Translations under genes and position numbers: made by a program
Notes under the pieces: model-generated
What the model saw: only the letters and a program-made list of their open reading frames with translations
The model's database searches: none
What the model was told of the DNA's origin: nothing
Shown: positions 26,196-33,415 of the stretch, in pieces
How positions within the stretch are numbered: position 1 is the stretch's first letter
Layout of the letters: the number at the start of each line of letters is the position of its first letter
From: JBFMDN01 sp040753915
Lineage (GTDB): Bacteria; Desulfobacterota; Desulfomonilia; Desulfomonilales; Desulfomonilaceae
Direction of reading: 5' to 3'
DNA: 47,693 nt
NCBI GenBank assembly: GCA_040753915.1
Contig: JBFMDN010000043.1
Coordinates: 1-47,693 of the forward strand

Positions 26196-27101
26196 TCAAT
26201 TCTTCGGACCGGATACCGGCCCCGCAGGAGCGGTGGCGGGAGCTGGAGCAGCGGGACTGGGATCCGATAGCTGGACTTTCATTTTTGCTCTCAGCTTATC
26301 AGCGACCTGCTCGTAATAATCCTGTCGCTTCTGAAATTTGAGCTGTTCCACAATGTAATCCTTGACCTGGTCGAAATCCGTTTCTTGGGGCGGTCGCCGG
26401 CCTTCCAGCAGCAGCACGTGGTACCCCCATGTGCTCTTCACCGGGCCTGTGATCTCGCCTTCCTTCATAGAGAATGCAACTTCTTCGATTTCCGGCAGAA
26501 GAGCCCCCTTGGGCAACCAATCCAGGTCTCCGCCTCGACTCTTGCTGGGACACGTGGAGACCTTCTGGGCCAGATCGGGGAACTTCTCTCCCTTCTTGAG
26601 GCTCTCCAGTACCTTTTTCGCTTCTGCTTCCGCCTTCACGAGGATGTGACGAAGGTGGATTGTCTCGGGCGTGCTGTACTGGTCTCGATTCTTCTCAAAA
26701 TACTTCTTGGCTTCCTCTTCCGTGGGCTCGGGTAAGTTCGCTGTGATCTTGTCCAGGTAAAGTCGGGCCAGCAGATCCTCTTGCGTGAATTCTATGAGCT
26801 TCTGGACGTCCGGAGCCTTGTTCAGGCCCTGGTTCTTTGCCTCTTCAGCCAGGACGTACACGTTGACGATATAGTCCAGCGTCTTTTTCTTCCCCTCGGG
26901 AGTGAGGTATAGGTGTCGGACCCTCTCTGGAACAGCACTGGCTAACTGTTCGAGGTCCGTTTCGGTGACGGTCCGGTTGCCCACTTTTGCCAGGACTTTG
27001 TCGTCCGCGGCGATGCCTGCCTGTGGCAGCACCATGAGCATGATACCTGCCAGAATCAGAATCCGGGAGAAGCGTTCGGGAAAGGACGGATGGCTCTTCA
27101 C
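26196..27101 (-). CDS. Periplasmic SurA/PpiC-type peptidyl-prolyl isomerase
   Basis: 301 aa from a GTG at 27101 (AAGGAG 6 nt upstream). Signal peptide about residues 1-31, then a SurA_N chaperone region (VLAKVGNRTVTETDLEQLA...) and one parvulin domain (about 145-240: IHLRHILVKAEAEAKKVLESLKKGEKFPDLAQKVSTCPSKSRGGDLDW...GYHVLLLEGR). The parvulin histidines in LRHILV and GYHVLLL are kept. A Pro/Ala tail (PSPAAPAPATAPAGP) ends the protein. It helps fold outer-membrane or periplasmic proteins. Monocistronic, converging with the previous operon. Confidence 0.92.
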   Translation of the reverse strand: MKSHPSFPERFSRILILAGIMLMVLPQAGIAADDKVLAKVGNRTVTETDLEQLASAVPERVRHLYLTPEGKKKTLDYIVNVYVLAEEAKNQGLNKAPDVQKLIEFTQEDLLARLYLDKITANLPEPTEEEAKKYFEKNRDQYSTPETIHLRHILVKAEAEAKKVLESLKKGEKFPDLAQKVSTCPSKSRGGDLDWLPKGALLPEIEEVAFSMKEGEITGPVKSTWGYHVLLLEGRRPPQETDFDQVKDYIVEQLKFQKRQDYYEQVADKLRAKMKVQLSDPSPAAPAPATAPAGPVSGPKN

Positions 27102-27389
27102 TTTAATCTCCTTTGCGAAATGTTTTGAATAACATATAAATATTACTTCCGAATATTCCCTTAAACCTGGCCGGTTATAGCACAGTCACCGGACCAAGTC
27201 AAACGCCATGCACGGGGGGAGAACGTTGGAGGACGAGGGCTGGGAATCGCCCATACCCCGGAGTTTGCGCATTCATCGCCTGTACGGAATCGGAGAGAAG
27301 GCCCGGTCTCTCGTTTCACGAGGGGTGGCTATAGGAAGGAGCCTGGTATGATGTGTTCTGGCGAGAAGCCGCCGCATCTTGATTTTCTC
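27102..27389. other. Gene-free spacer between the foldase gene and the tRNA genes
   Basis: About 290 bp without a supported gene or repeat; it must contain the divergent promoter of the foldase gene, for which AT-rich sequence near 27125-27160 is the best candidate. Confidence 0.4.
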
Positions 27390-27418
27390 TTGACAGAAAA
27401 GGCGGCGGACGCTAAATT
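27390..27418 (+). promoter_or_regulatory. Promoter of the tRNA operon
   Basis: TTGACA (27390-27395), 17 bp, TAAATT (27413-27418), 40 bp before the first tRNA. Confidence 0.6.
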
Positions 27419-27458
27419 TAAAGATCTCAGTGGATCACGGCCCGAGTCGGATCTGCAC

Positions 27459-27533
27459 GGGCGGGTAGCTCAGCGGGAGAGCACCGGCCTTACAAGCCGG
27501 GGGTCACAGGTTCAAATCCTGTTCCGCCTACCA
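27459..27533 (+). tRNA. tRNA-Val (UAC anticodon)
   Basis: Full cloverleaf with encoded CCA. Anticodon stem CCGGC/GCCGG around loop CTTACAA gives anticodon TAC (27491-27493). T arm ACAGG-TTCAAAT-CCTGT. The acceptor stem GGGCGGG/TCCGCCT has two G-U pairs, at its ends. Confidence 0.95.
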
Positions 27534-27556
27534 CTGGGAAAGCCCGCACACGCCGC

Positions 27557-27633
<77 letters not shown>

Positions 27634-27651
27634 CTTTACCGGCCTAATAAC

Positions 27652-27683
27652 AGGGTGTTAGCTCCAGTAGTTAACACCCTTTT
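27652..27683 (+). terminator. Intrinsic terminator of the tRNA operon
   Basis: AGGGTGTTA (27652-27660) pairs perfectly with TAACACCCT (27672-27680) around an 11-nt loop; TTTTCATTT follows. No gene is seen from 27684 to 27996. Confidence 0.85.
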
Positions 27684-27996
27684 CATTTGGGTCGTCGGCA
27701 AAATACCCCGCTCAGCCCCCCGTTTGATTGAGGGGGATTCTGGAACGGCTGTGCAGTCTCCGCTCAACAACAACTTATCCCCCTGTGGGGCTGCAGTCAC
27801 GATCGCTATGATTTCCGTCGCAGTCTCGGTGTCGGCTTGATGGCCAGGCAGATCTTGAAATGTTACCGACGCGCGGGTATTTTCAGTCTATGGTCGGATT
27901 GGCAAGGCTTCGATGCCGCGGGCCATCCACGCCGAAAAAGTGCGAAAACTGAAGGTGCCACGCCTGACCCAATTCAGTTTCTCAAAGGGAGGTCAA

Positions 27997-28227
27997 ATGT
28001 CGCCTGCATTTCACGAAATCGAGGAACAGGCAAAGAGCTTGCCGCCAGAAGAAAGGCCTCGTCTGGCCGTATCTCTTCTTGAATCCCTTCGGCTTGAAGG
28101 AACCGCTGAGCTTGAGGCCGCCTGGGAGCAGGAAATTGAAGCCAGAGTCGCAGCATTCCGTCGTGGCGAAGAAGGACTTATCGATGGTGAAACTGTGTTG
28201 GCCGAGCTGCGACAGATTGCTCGATGA
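27997..28227 (+). CDS. Addiction-module antitoxin (TIGR02574-like), module 1
   Basis: 76 aa from the ATG at 27997 (GGGAGG, 4 nt upstream). It has the ordered wording of this antitoxin family: HEIEEQAKSLPPEERPRLAVSLLESL, then EAAWEQEIEARVAAFRRGEEGLIDGETVLAELRQIA. Such proteins neutralise a ParE/RelE-fold toxin encoded just after them. Here the stop codon overlaps the start of a truncated toxin (ATGA), so the antitoxin is intact but its partner is dead. A second module of the same family lies at 32383. Confidence 0.88.
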   Translation: MSPAFHEIEEQAKSLPPEERPRLAVSLLESLRLEGTAELEAAWEQEIEARVAAFRRGEEGLIDGETVLAELRQIAR

Positions 28228-28331
28228 AAACCATTCGGTTCGTAGCCTCAGCTCGTCGTGAGCTACTCGCTGAGGTCCTCCACTATAATGATGTGGAGGT
28301 CGGTCTTGGCCTGGGCGCTCTTAGAAATTGA
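28224..28331 (+). pseudogene. Truncated ParE/RelE-type toxin, module 1
   Basis: The start ATG overlaps the antitoxin stop. The first 29 or so codons read as a toxin (MKTIRFVASARRELLAEVLH, then YNDVEVGLGLG), after which the reading frame runs into unrelated sequence and stops at 28331. A normal toxin has about 90-100 residues. The break lies next to two TTGACCC repeats (about 28333-28364) that may be the end of a lost insertion sequence. Confidence 0.8.
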
Positions 28332-28406
28332 CCCTTTAGTGCTCTGATTAATTGACCCATCTGGTGCGCAGTTATTGTTTGACTGATTTTGATTTGAGGC
28401 TCCTGG

Positions 28407-29195
28407 ATATCTGGGGACATACAGCTTGTTTCTTCTAAGGTTGACGCTTGCGAGGTCTTCCGGGTTTTCCTTTGCTCAGGTCTCGACCAGTGATCGTCTC
28501 CACCCTTGCCACAAACGCTGCATCTCCGGCCGGGCGACCGGTCCGAGTCCGTTTTCGGAGCGAGCTGAACCGACCTTCGTCAGAGGAGAGCAGCAATCGC
28601 TCCCAATCCTGGACAAATCCCAGTAGCGTTCGATCTGTGACGAGCGGGTCGTGCTCCGTAATCCCCATGTGAAATCGCGCACTCGACCAGGGATAGTCCC
28701 ATGGTACGTTTGCCATACCGGCCCGTACCGGATTCTGTTCCACACAACGCGCTGCCGCCAAAAGGTGCCCCTCGTCCAGAACACACGGGCTGAACCGCCC
28801 CTGGAACAGGTAACCGCGGACCCCTGCAGCGAAGTTCTTCATGCGCGTGTATCACCAGTGAGCCCGGCCAAAGCACCTTGCCAGAGAGACCTCTCGGTGG
28901 GGTACTGCGACAAAATGGACATGGTTGGTAATGAGACTCCAAACAGGTACCGAAACGCCGTACCGCGCGATTTCTTCTCCCACCATTCCAAGATACTCAC
29001 GACGATCCGATTCTTCATGAAACACGTTCATAGACCGAACACCACGCTGCGTGACGTGATGCGGATGTGCGGGGACCACTATGCGCGACAGACGAGCCAT
29101 TATCTCTTGCTGCAAGACGATCTCATGATTGTAAACAAAAACCTAGTGTGTGTCACCTGAAATCACCAGAAATCTAGTGTATGTCACCTGAAATT
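28407..29195 (-). mobile_element. REP-type HUH/Y1 transposable element, copy 1 (near full length)
   Basis: One end reads ATATCTGGGGACATACA (from 28407); the other, read inward from 29193, gives ATTTCAGGTGACATACA, an imperfect inverted repeat. The latter end is doubled: AGTGTRTGTCACCTGAAAT occurs at about 29145 and 29175. Between the ends lies one transposase gene. About 508 bp (28407-28914) recur at 31708-32215 with only a few base differences, and both ends recur in a 125-bp miniature copy at 32961-33085. Confidence 0.75.
28435..29100 (-). pseudogene. REP-associated tyrosine transposase (Y1/HUH) with internal stop, copy 1
   Basis: N-terminal part MARLSRIVVPAHPHHVTQRG and the HUH motif TNHVHFVAVP are intact; after GRAHW an in-frame TGA (28854-28852) interrupts, and the frame resumes as YTRMKNFAAGVRGYLFQGRFS and runs to GKPGRPRKRQP. 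In the segment where the family has its tyrosine (AAARYVE.NPVRAG, as in copy 2) this copy reads AAARCVEQNPVRAG, i.e. Tyr changed to Cys by one base. Two independent defects make the protein inactive unless the TGA is read through and the Tyr is not essential. Confidence 0.8.
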
Positions 29196-29485
29196 CCATT
29201 TTGGGCCAAGAGGAAAGGAAATGCCGCACCAAAACCCAAGCGGGGCTCTTGAACTGCCTACACCTTGAGTGGGAAAAGGGGGGCAACTCGTCAGAGCCAA
29301 GGCAACCTGCTCGTCCAGGACGATGTCGCTGCATTTCGGTATTTGAGGGAGGGTGGATTGCTCAGAAAATTTGCAGCCCCGTACGGGGCTCTTAGCCCTG
29401 TACAAGAGAGTCCATGCCAGATCCGGACAGGAACTAAAGAGAATCAAGCGAAGGAAATTTCAATGGATCTGAGGCAAAGGAGCCG
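29196..29485. other. Gene-free spacer
   Basis: Nothing recognisable between the transposon end and the stop of the cyclase-like gene; no repeat or terminator stands out. Confidence 0.4.
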
Positions 29486-30661
29486 CTATTTCTTCGGCAG
29501 GGATTCTTGAATGTCTTGTTCGACTTCCTGTTTGGTGCGCCCGGCCTCCGTCACGGATTCCGTTTCCTCCCCCTGAGGCCCACTTATTCCTATGTTGAGA
29601 GACTTGAGAAGATGGAGAATTCTTTGGTGGGTTTCCGGGACTGGGGCAGCGTCAGTCAGTTCATCGACAATGTAAGGTTTCACGACGCCGAGCGCGGCCG
29701 GAAGTTTGTTCCTGGATTGTGCGAAGTCATTTGACGCCTCACCAATTTCTTCCGACTTCTTCTGCCCCCATACAGTGACGAGACTGTTCTCCGACTTGGA
29801 CCAAGGATCGAATTCTTGGTAATCCACTTCGAGACCTTTCGGTAATGTTATCCAGATTATCGGGTACGGGATTTCATTCCACACGCCTTTGAGTTTCTTC
29901 CACCCTACGATGCCTCCTCTTACCTGCTGCAATTCTCCGGGAGCCTCGCCCAGTAGTTCCGCCAACTCCATGGAAATTACCATGAAACCCGGGTACCCGC
30001 AGTTACCTATTCGGAATCCCGTGTCCATATCGTGACCCAAATAATCCGTTCGAGGGTACGGGTGTTCCACAGTGCAACTATCGTCTTTGCCCTTTCGATA
30101 GAGCTGAGGCCCCGGGAATTTTACAATGCGATTACGTACAGGAAAACCGGCGACCCATCCCGATCCTTTTAGTCGTATCAGCTTTCTGGATACATCCTCT
30201 CGGTCGAAATTACTGATAACTCTGAGAAATGAGAGAACAAGATTGTGAAGCTGCTTTCTACATGAGATCTTGAAGGAATAGATGAGTTCGTCTTCCAGGG
30301 CTTTCCAAAGGAAGAAATCGATCTCGTTTGCCAAATCATCGAGTCCCCTGTTCAGGAGTTCCTTGGCGAACGCACTGTGAAAATCCTGAAAACGCCGCTC
30401 CAAGATCGCGGCCCAATCGAAATCCTCGGCGGAATAATCGTGCAGGATACCCTGGACGGATTCGGCGCCATCATCCAGATCGACTGCCGGCTTGCCGATG
30501 AGGCCTTTGTCCGCAAAGGTCCTTAGCGCTCTCTTGCGGTTTTCATACTCCTCAAGCAGCCCTGTGTGGTTCTTCCGGTTCTTCAGAGCTGTGGACCCGG
30601 ATATGTCCACACTGAGGAAAAGCCGCAATTCACTTTGGGTGAAGGTGTTGGGATCGGTCAT
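29486..30661 (-). CDS. Divergent nucleotidyl-cyclase-like protein, partner of an ImmA/IrrE peptidase
   Basis: 391 aa. The N-terminal part reads like a class III cyclase fold: LRLFLSVDISGST (first metal Asp at 19), WKALEDELIYSF (second metal Asp at 124, with the usual preceding Gly replaced by Glu), then YLGHDMDTGFRIGN where cyclases have the VNxAxRL base-site segment. A long inserted helix pair separates the two Asp motifs. The C-terminal 150 residues (from about 240) match nothing I know. No membrane segment. Its ATG overlaps the stop of the upstream peptidase gene (ATGA), so the two are translationally coupled. It may make or sense a cyclic nucleotide; activity is inferred only from the motifs. 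Confidence 0.7.
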   Translation of the reverse strand: MTDPNTFTQSELRLFLSVDISGSTALKNRKNHTGLLEEYENRKRALRTFADKGLIGKPAVDLDDGAESVQGILHDYSAEDFDWAAILERRFQDFHSAFAKELLNRGLDDLANEIDFFLWKALEDELIYSFKISCRKQLHNLVLSFLRVISNFDREDVSRKLIRLKGSGWVAGFPVRNRIVKFPGPQLYRKGKDDSCTVEHPYPRTDYLGHDMDTGFRIGNCGYPGFMVISMELAELLGEAPGELQQVRGGIVGWKKLKGVWNEIPYPIIWITLPKGLEVDYQEFDPWSKSENSLVTVWGQKKSEEIGEASNDFAQSRNKLPAALGVVKPYIVDELTDAAPVPETHQRILHLLKSLNIGISGPQGEETESVTEAGRTKQEVEQDIQESLPKK

Positions 30662-31194
30662 CTCTTCGGAACTATATAAATGGCCCGAACCTGGACGGCG
30701 GGCTCGGAAACCTCAAAATGACCGGCTACTAGACGGGTGTTTCTTCCGTACCGCTCATAGACTTCCAGAAACTCTTCTTTGGGCATCAAAAAGGCCGCAG
30801 CAAACCTGTTGGCCTGCCATTCGTCCCTGCCAGACCCGTAACGATTGAAAATCACAGGACCATTTGATGGCTGATTCTTATGGTCGAAATGAAGGAAATA
30901 ATGGCCGATTTCATGAGCAATGGTGAAATTATCACGAAGAGGTGACGTATAGGGAGACAGGAAAATCACGAAACGCCCTTTCCGATAAATGGCAAGGGAG
31001 CCGCTTTCTTCCTCCAACTTGCTCGGGTCTTCTGAAACCTTTATCTCTCCACCAAGCTTCTCCGTTGTCCAACGAACCATTTCCCCAGCTCGCGGATGCT
31101 CTTGGCCCATTCTTTCCAGGACGAGCTTCCTGAGCGCACCGGCCAAGGCTTCGATGTCTTCGTACGTACCCTTGAAAGCTATTTTGCTTGACAT
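30658..31194 (-). CDS. ImmA/IrrE family metallopeptidase
   Basis: 178 aa, GGGAGA upstream of the ATG. Zinc motif TIAHEIGHYFLH (His 94, Glu 95, His 98) and the downstream helix DEWQANRFAAAFLMPKEEF with the third ligand Glu are both present, so it should be an active zinc protease. ImmA cleaves the ImmR repressor of ICEBs1 and IrrE/PprI cleaves DdrO; both trigger a stress or mobile-element programme. Here no HTH repressor is fused or adjacent; the partner is instead the cyclase-like protein. The AEVRAIYIVPKR-type tail (VQVRAIYIVPKR) is not catalytic. Confidence 0.9.
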   Translation of the reverse strand: MSSKIAFKGTYEDIEALAGALRKLVLERMGQEHPRAGEMVRWTTEKLGGEIKVSEDPSKLEEESGSLAIYRKGRFVIFLSPYTSPLRDNFTIAHEIGHYFLHFDHKNQPSNGPVIFNRYGSGRDEWQANRFAAAFLMPKEEFLEVYERYGRNTRLVAGHFEVSEPAVQVRAIYIVPKR

Positions 31195-31707
31195 GGTTCG
31201 TCTCCCTCATTAACTCTGAACGGGTTTGGCGCTGAGCCATGATACCTTATGGGTCCGCAGGCCGATCCCCCCGGCTCAACTCGGTCATTCTCCGCAGTCA
31301 TGGCACGTGTTGTTCATCGTCTCTCGCGAGGGCGTTACCCAAAAATCACTCGGCGATATCGCTCACGCACAACACTCTGGATCAGGTTTTTATTTTAATA
31401 TATCACATCGGCAGATCTTGGGGAACAGGACCGGTCGAAAAGGCCCGACTCTCCAGCAAAAAAAACTAGCGAGTCCTTAGCCCATCTGTTCAGGAAAGTC
31501 AACGATTTTGGACCTGAGCCTCTCCTGTAGCCATCCTGATCTTCCGGAGTGAGCCCTCTCCTCCACTTGAATTTCTTCGCTGAAGCATTCCCCAGGTATC
31601 CCTTTCTCTAAGAGACCGTCAGTTCATTGCTTGATTCGTCCCTTAACCCTGCTTCATCTCTTGGCCGGGGCAACGGGCCGGGATATCTGGGGACATACAT
31701 ATCTCGC
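31195..31707. other. Gene-free stretch before transposon copy 2
   Basis: No supported gene. At 31681-31698 there is an extra isolated copy of the element end (GATATCTGGGGACATAC), so two ends stand in tandem 27 bp apart, a sign of repeated insertion or deletion at this site. The promoter of the ImmA/IrrE operon should lie near 31200-31300. Confidence 0.5.
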
Positions 31708-32215
31708 ATATCTGGGGACATACAGCTTGTTTCTTCTAAGGTTGACGCTTGCGAGGTCTTCCGGGTTTTCCTTTGCTCAGGTCTCGACCAGTGATCGTCT
31801 CCACCCTTGCCACAAACGCTGCATCTCCGGCCGGGCGACCGGTCCGAGTCCGTTTTCGGAGCGAGCTGAACCGACCTTCGTCAGAGGAGAGCAGCAATCG
31901 CTCCCAATCCTGGACAAATCCCAGTAGCGTTCGATCTGTGACGAGCGGGTCGTGCTCCGTAATCCCCATGTGAAATCGCGCACTCGACCAGGGATAGTCC
32001 CATGGTACGTTTGCCATACCGGCCCGTACCGGATTATGTTCCACATAACGCGCTGCCGCCAAAAGGTGACCCTCGTCCAGAACACACGAGCTGAACCGCC
32101 CCTGGAACAGGTAACCGCGGACCCCTGCAGCGAAGTTCTTCATGCGCGTGTATCACCAGTGAGCCCGGCCAAAGCACCTTGCCAGAGAATCCTCTCAGTG
32201 CGGTACTGCGACAAA
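31708..32215 (-). mobile_element. REP-type transposable element, copy 2 (truncated)
   Basis: 508 bp nearly identical to 28407-28914 at a constant offset of 3301 bp. The match ends abruptly after CGACAAA, so the part coding for the transposase N terminus and the other element end are missing. Confidence 0.85.
31736..32215 (-). pseudogene. Truncated REP-associated transposase, copy 2
   Basis: Lacks the N-terminal 60 residues with the HUH histidines. It keeps the conserved tyrosine (AAARYVEHNPVRAG) that copy 1 has lost, but carries the same in-frame TGA (32155-32153) before YTRMKNF. The shared stop means that the stop predates the duplication. Confidence 0.85.
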
Positions 32216-32382
32216 GTGCTGGGCAGAGCTTGAAATGCTGCCAATGCCTTGGTATCTACATGATATGAGGGGAGTGGTATGGCTTTCGCAAAAGCCATGT
32301 ATACCCAGAGGAAACGAAAACCAAAGGTATCAAGATCACAACGTATTCATAGTGCACCGGACGCACTGGCATGGAGGTAAAG

Positions 32383-32610
32383 ATGTCAGATTTAGACGAA
32401 GCTCTCAAACATGCTTTGAGCCTTGACGCTCGCGATCGTGCAGCTCTGGCGGAGACGCTTCTAGCCAGTCTGGAAGAATTGCCCGAGGAGGAGGCGGAGC
32501 GTCTTTGGGAGGAGGAAGCGCAAAGACGATTAGAGAATTACCGAACTGGTCGCGCCAGAGCGGTTAGTGCGGAAGAAGTTCACGAGAAGGCTGAAAGACT
32601 GTTCCGGTGA
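32383..32610 (+). CDS. Addiction-module antitoxin (TIGR02574-like), module 2
   Basis: 75 aa from the ATG at 32383, preceded by GGAGG. Ordered like module 1: LDEALKHALSLDARDRAALAETLLASLEELPEEEAERLWEEEAQRRLENYRTGRARAVSAEEVHEKAERLFR (shown in part by its key elements: the LxxRDRAxLAExLLxSL helix and the WEEEAxRR helix). The stop overlaps the GTG of a ParE-type toxin that carries a nonsense codon. Intact itself. Confidence 0.88.
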   Translation: MSDLDEALKHALSLDARDRAALAETLLASLEELPEEEAERLWEEEAQRRLENYRTGRARAVSAEEVHEKAERLFR

Positions 32611-32915
32611 CACCTATCAGGTATCACGAGGCAGCAGAGGCCGAATTGCTCGATGAGATCGGCTATCTTGAGTTGAGAGCCAAAGGGCTCGGACGGCGCT
32701 TCTTCGCCGAAATCCTCCGAGCCGAGAACATCATCGCGCAGTTCCCCGAATCGGGTTAAGAGATTCGTCCTGGCATCCGCAAGACGATGGTCCGGAAGTT
32801 ACGGCACTTGCTCATCTACGCAATCGAAAAAGACGGAATACTCATCTTAGCTGTGGCTCACCAGAGTCGTCGGGCTGGCTACTGGATCGGTCGTGTCGGC
32901 AGTGGCGAAAGATGA
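32607..32915 (+). pseudogene. ParE/RelE-type toxin with one nonsense codon, module 2
   Basis: GTG at 32607 overlaps the antitoxin stop (GTGA). The frame reads TPIRYHEAAEAELLDEIGYL...GLGRRFFAEILRAENIIAQFPESG, then TAA at 32757-32759, then resumes in frame: EIRPGIRKTMVRKLRHLLIY...ILAVAHQSRRAGYWIGR to a natural end at 32915. Family members usually read PESGxEIRPG, so one codon (probably GAA to TAA) was lost. The rest of the 103-codon gene is well preserved, so the mutation is recent. Confidence 0.9.
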
Positions 32916-32960
32916 GGGGAAACCTGCCTGTGACAAGTCTTCGGGACATGTGGTTGGGTA

Positions 32961-33085
32961 TATATCTGGGGACATACACCTGGTTTCTTCTAAGGTTGAC
33001 GCTTGCGAGGTCTTCCGGGTTTTCCTTTGCTCAGGGCTCTCCCGGAGCAGTCACCAGAAATTTTAGTGTATGTCACCAGAAATCT
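32961..33085 (-). mobile_element. Miniature (MITE-like) derivative of the REP-type element
   Basis: About 125 bp with both element ends: ATATCTGGGGACATACA at 32961 and, at the other side, TAGTGTATGTCACCAGAAAT ending near 33085. Inside are only the last 20 codons of the transposase (KGKPGRPRKRQP region) and a short joint. It abuts the decayed gene at 33086-33376. Confidence 0.7.
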
Positions 33086-33376
33086 CCCCATAAGAATGTG
33101 AAAATTTTCGACCTTGGGAAGCCACTCTTGCAGGAACTTCTGGAATCCCTCGCTCTGCGTGTCTCGTTGCCAGTCGGCGGAGCTGGTGGCATCGACAATC
33201 CCCACGTACTTGTAAGGGATTTCTCACTTCTTGGAGGCGACGATCTTAGCCAGCGTGAAGCTCTTGCACGAGGGAAGGCTGGCCAAAAATGGACCTTTCT
33301 TCTCGTGGCAATACGTCTTGTACTCCTCGTCCGTGACCGAAGCCTTGAGGTTTTAGAGAATAATTTCTTTTGCCAC
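33086..33376 (-). pseudogene. Decayed small REDY/HapK-like (dimeric a/b barrel type) gene
   Basis: From a GTG at 33376 with GGAG upstream, the frame reads AKEIIL, stop TAA (33355-33353), NLKASVTDEEYKTYCHEKKGPFLASLPSCKSFTLAKIVASKK, stop TGA (33226-33224), EIPYKYVGIVDATSSADWQ...FQKFLQEWLPKVENFHILMG, then runs into the miniature element. The two stops replace residues expected to be Tyr and Gly. The pattern recalls REDY-like/HapK or Dabb proteins (small a/b barrels, some in aromatic or pigment pathways). It lies directly downstream of the aldehyde dehydrogenase, so it was probably once co-transcribed. Confidence 0.7.
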
Positions 33377-33415
33377 GCCTTTCTCCTTTCAACCGGCAGT
33401 CTAGCTTGAAGGTCA

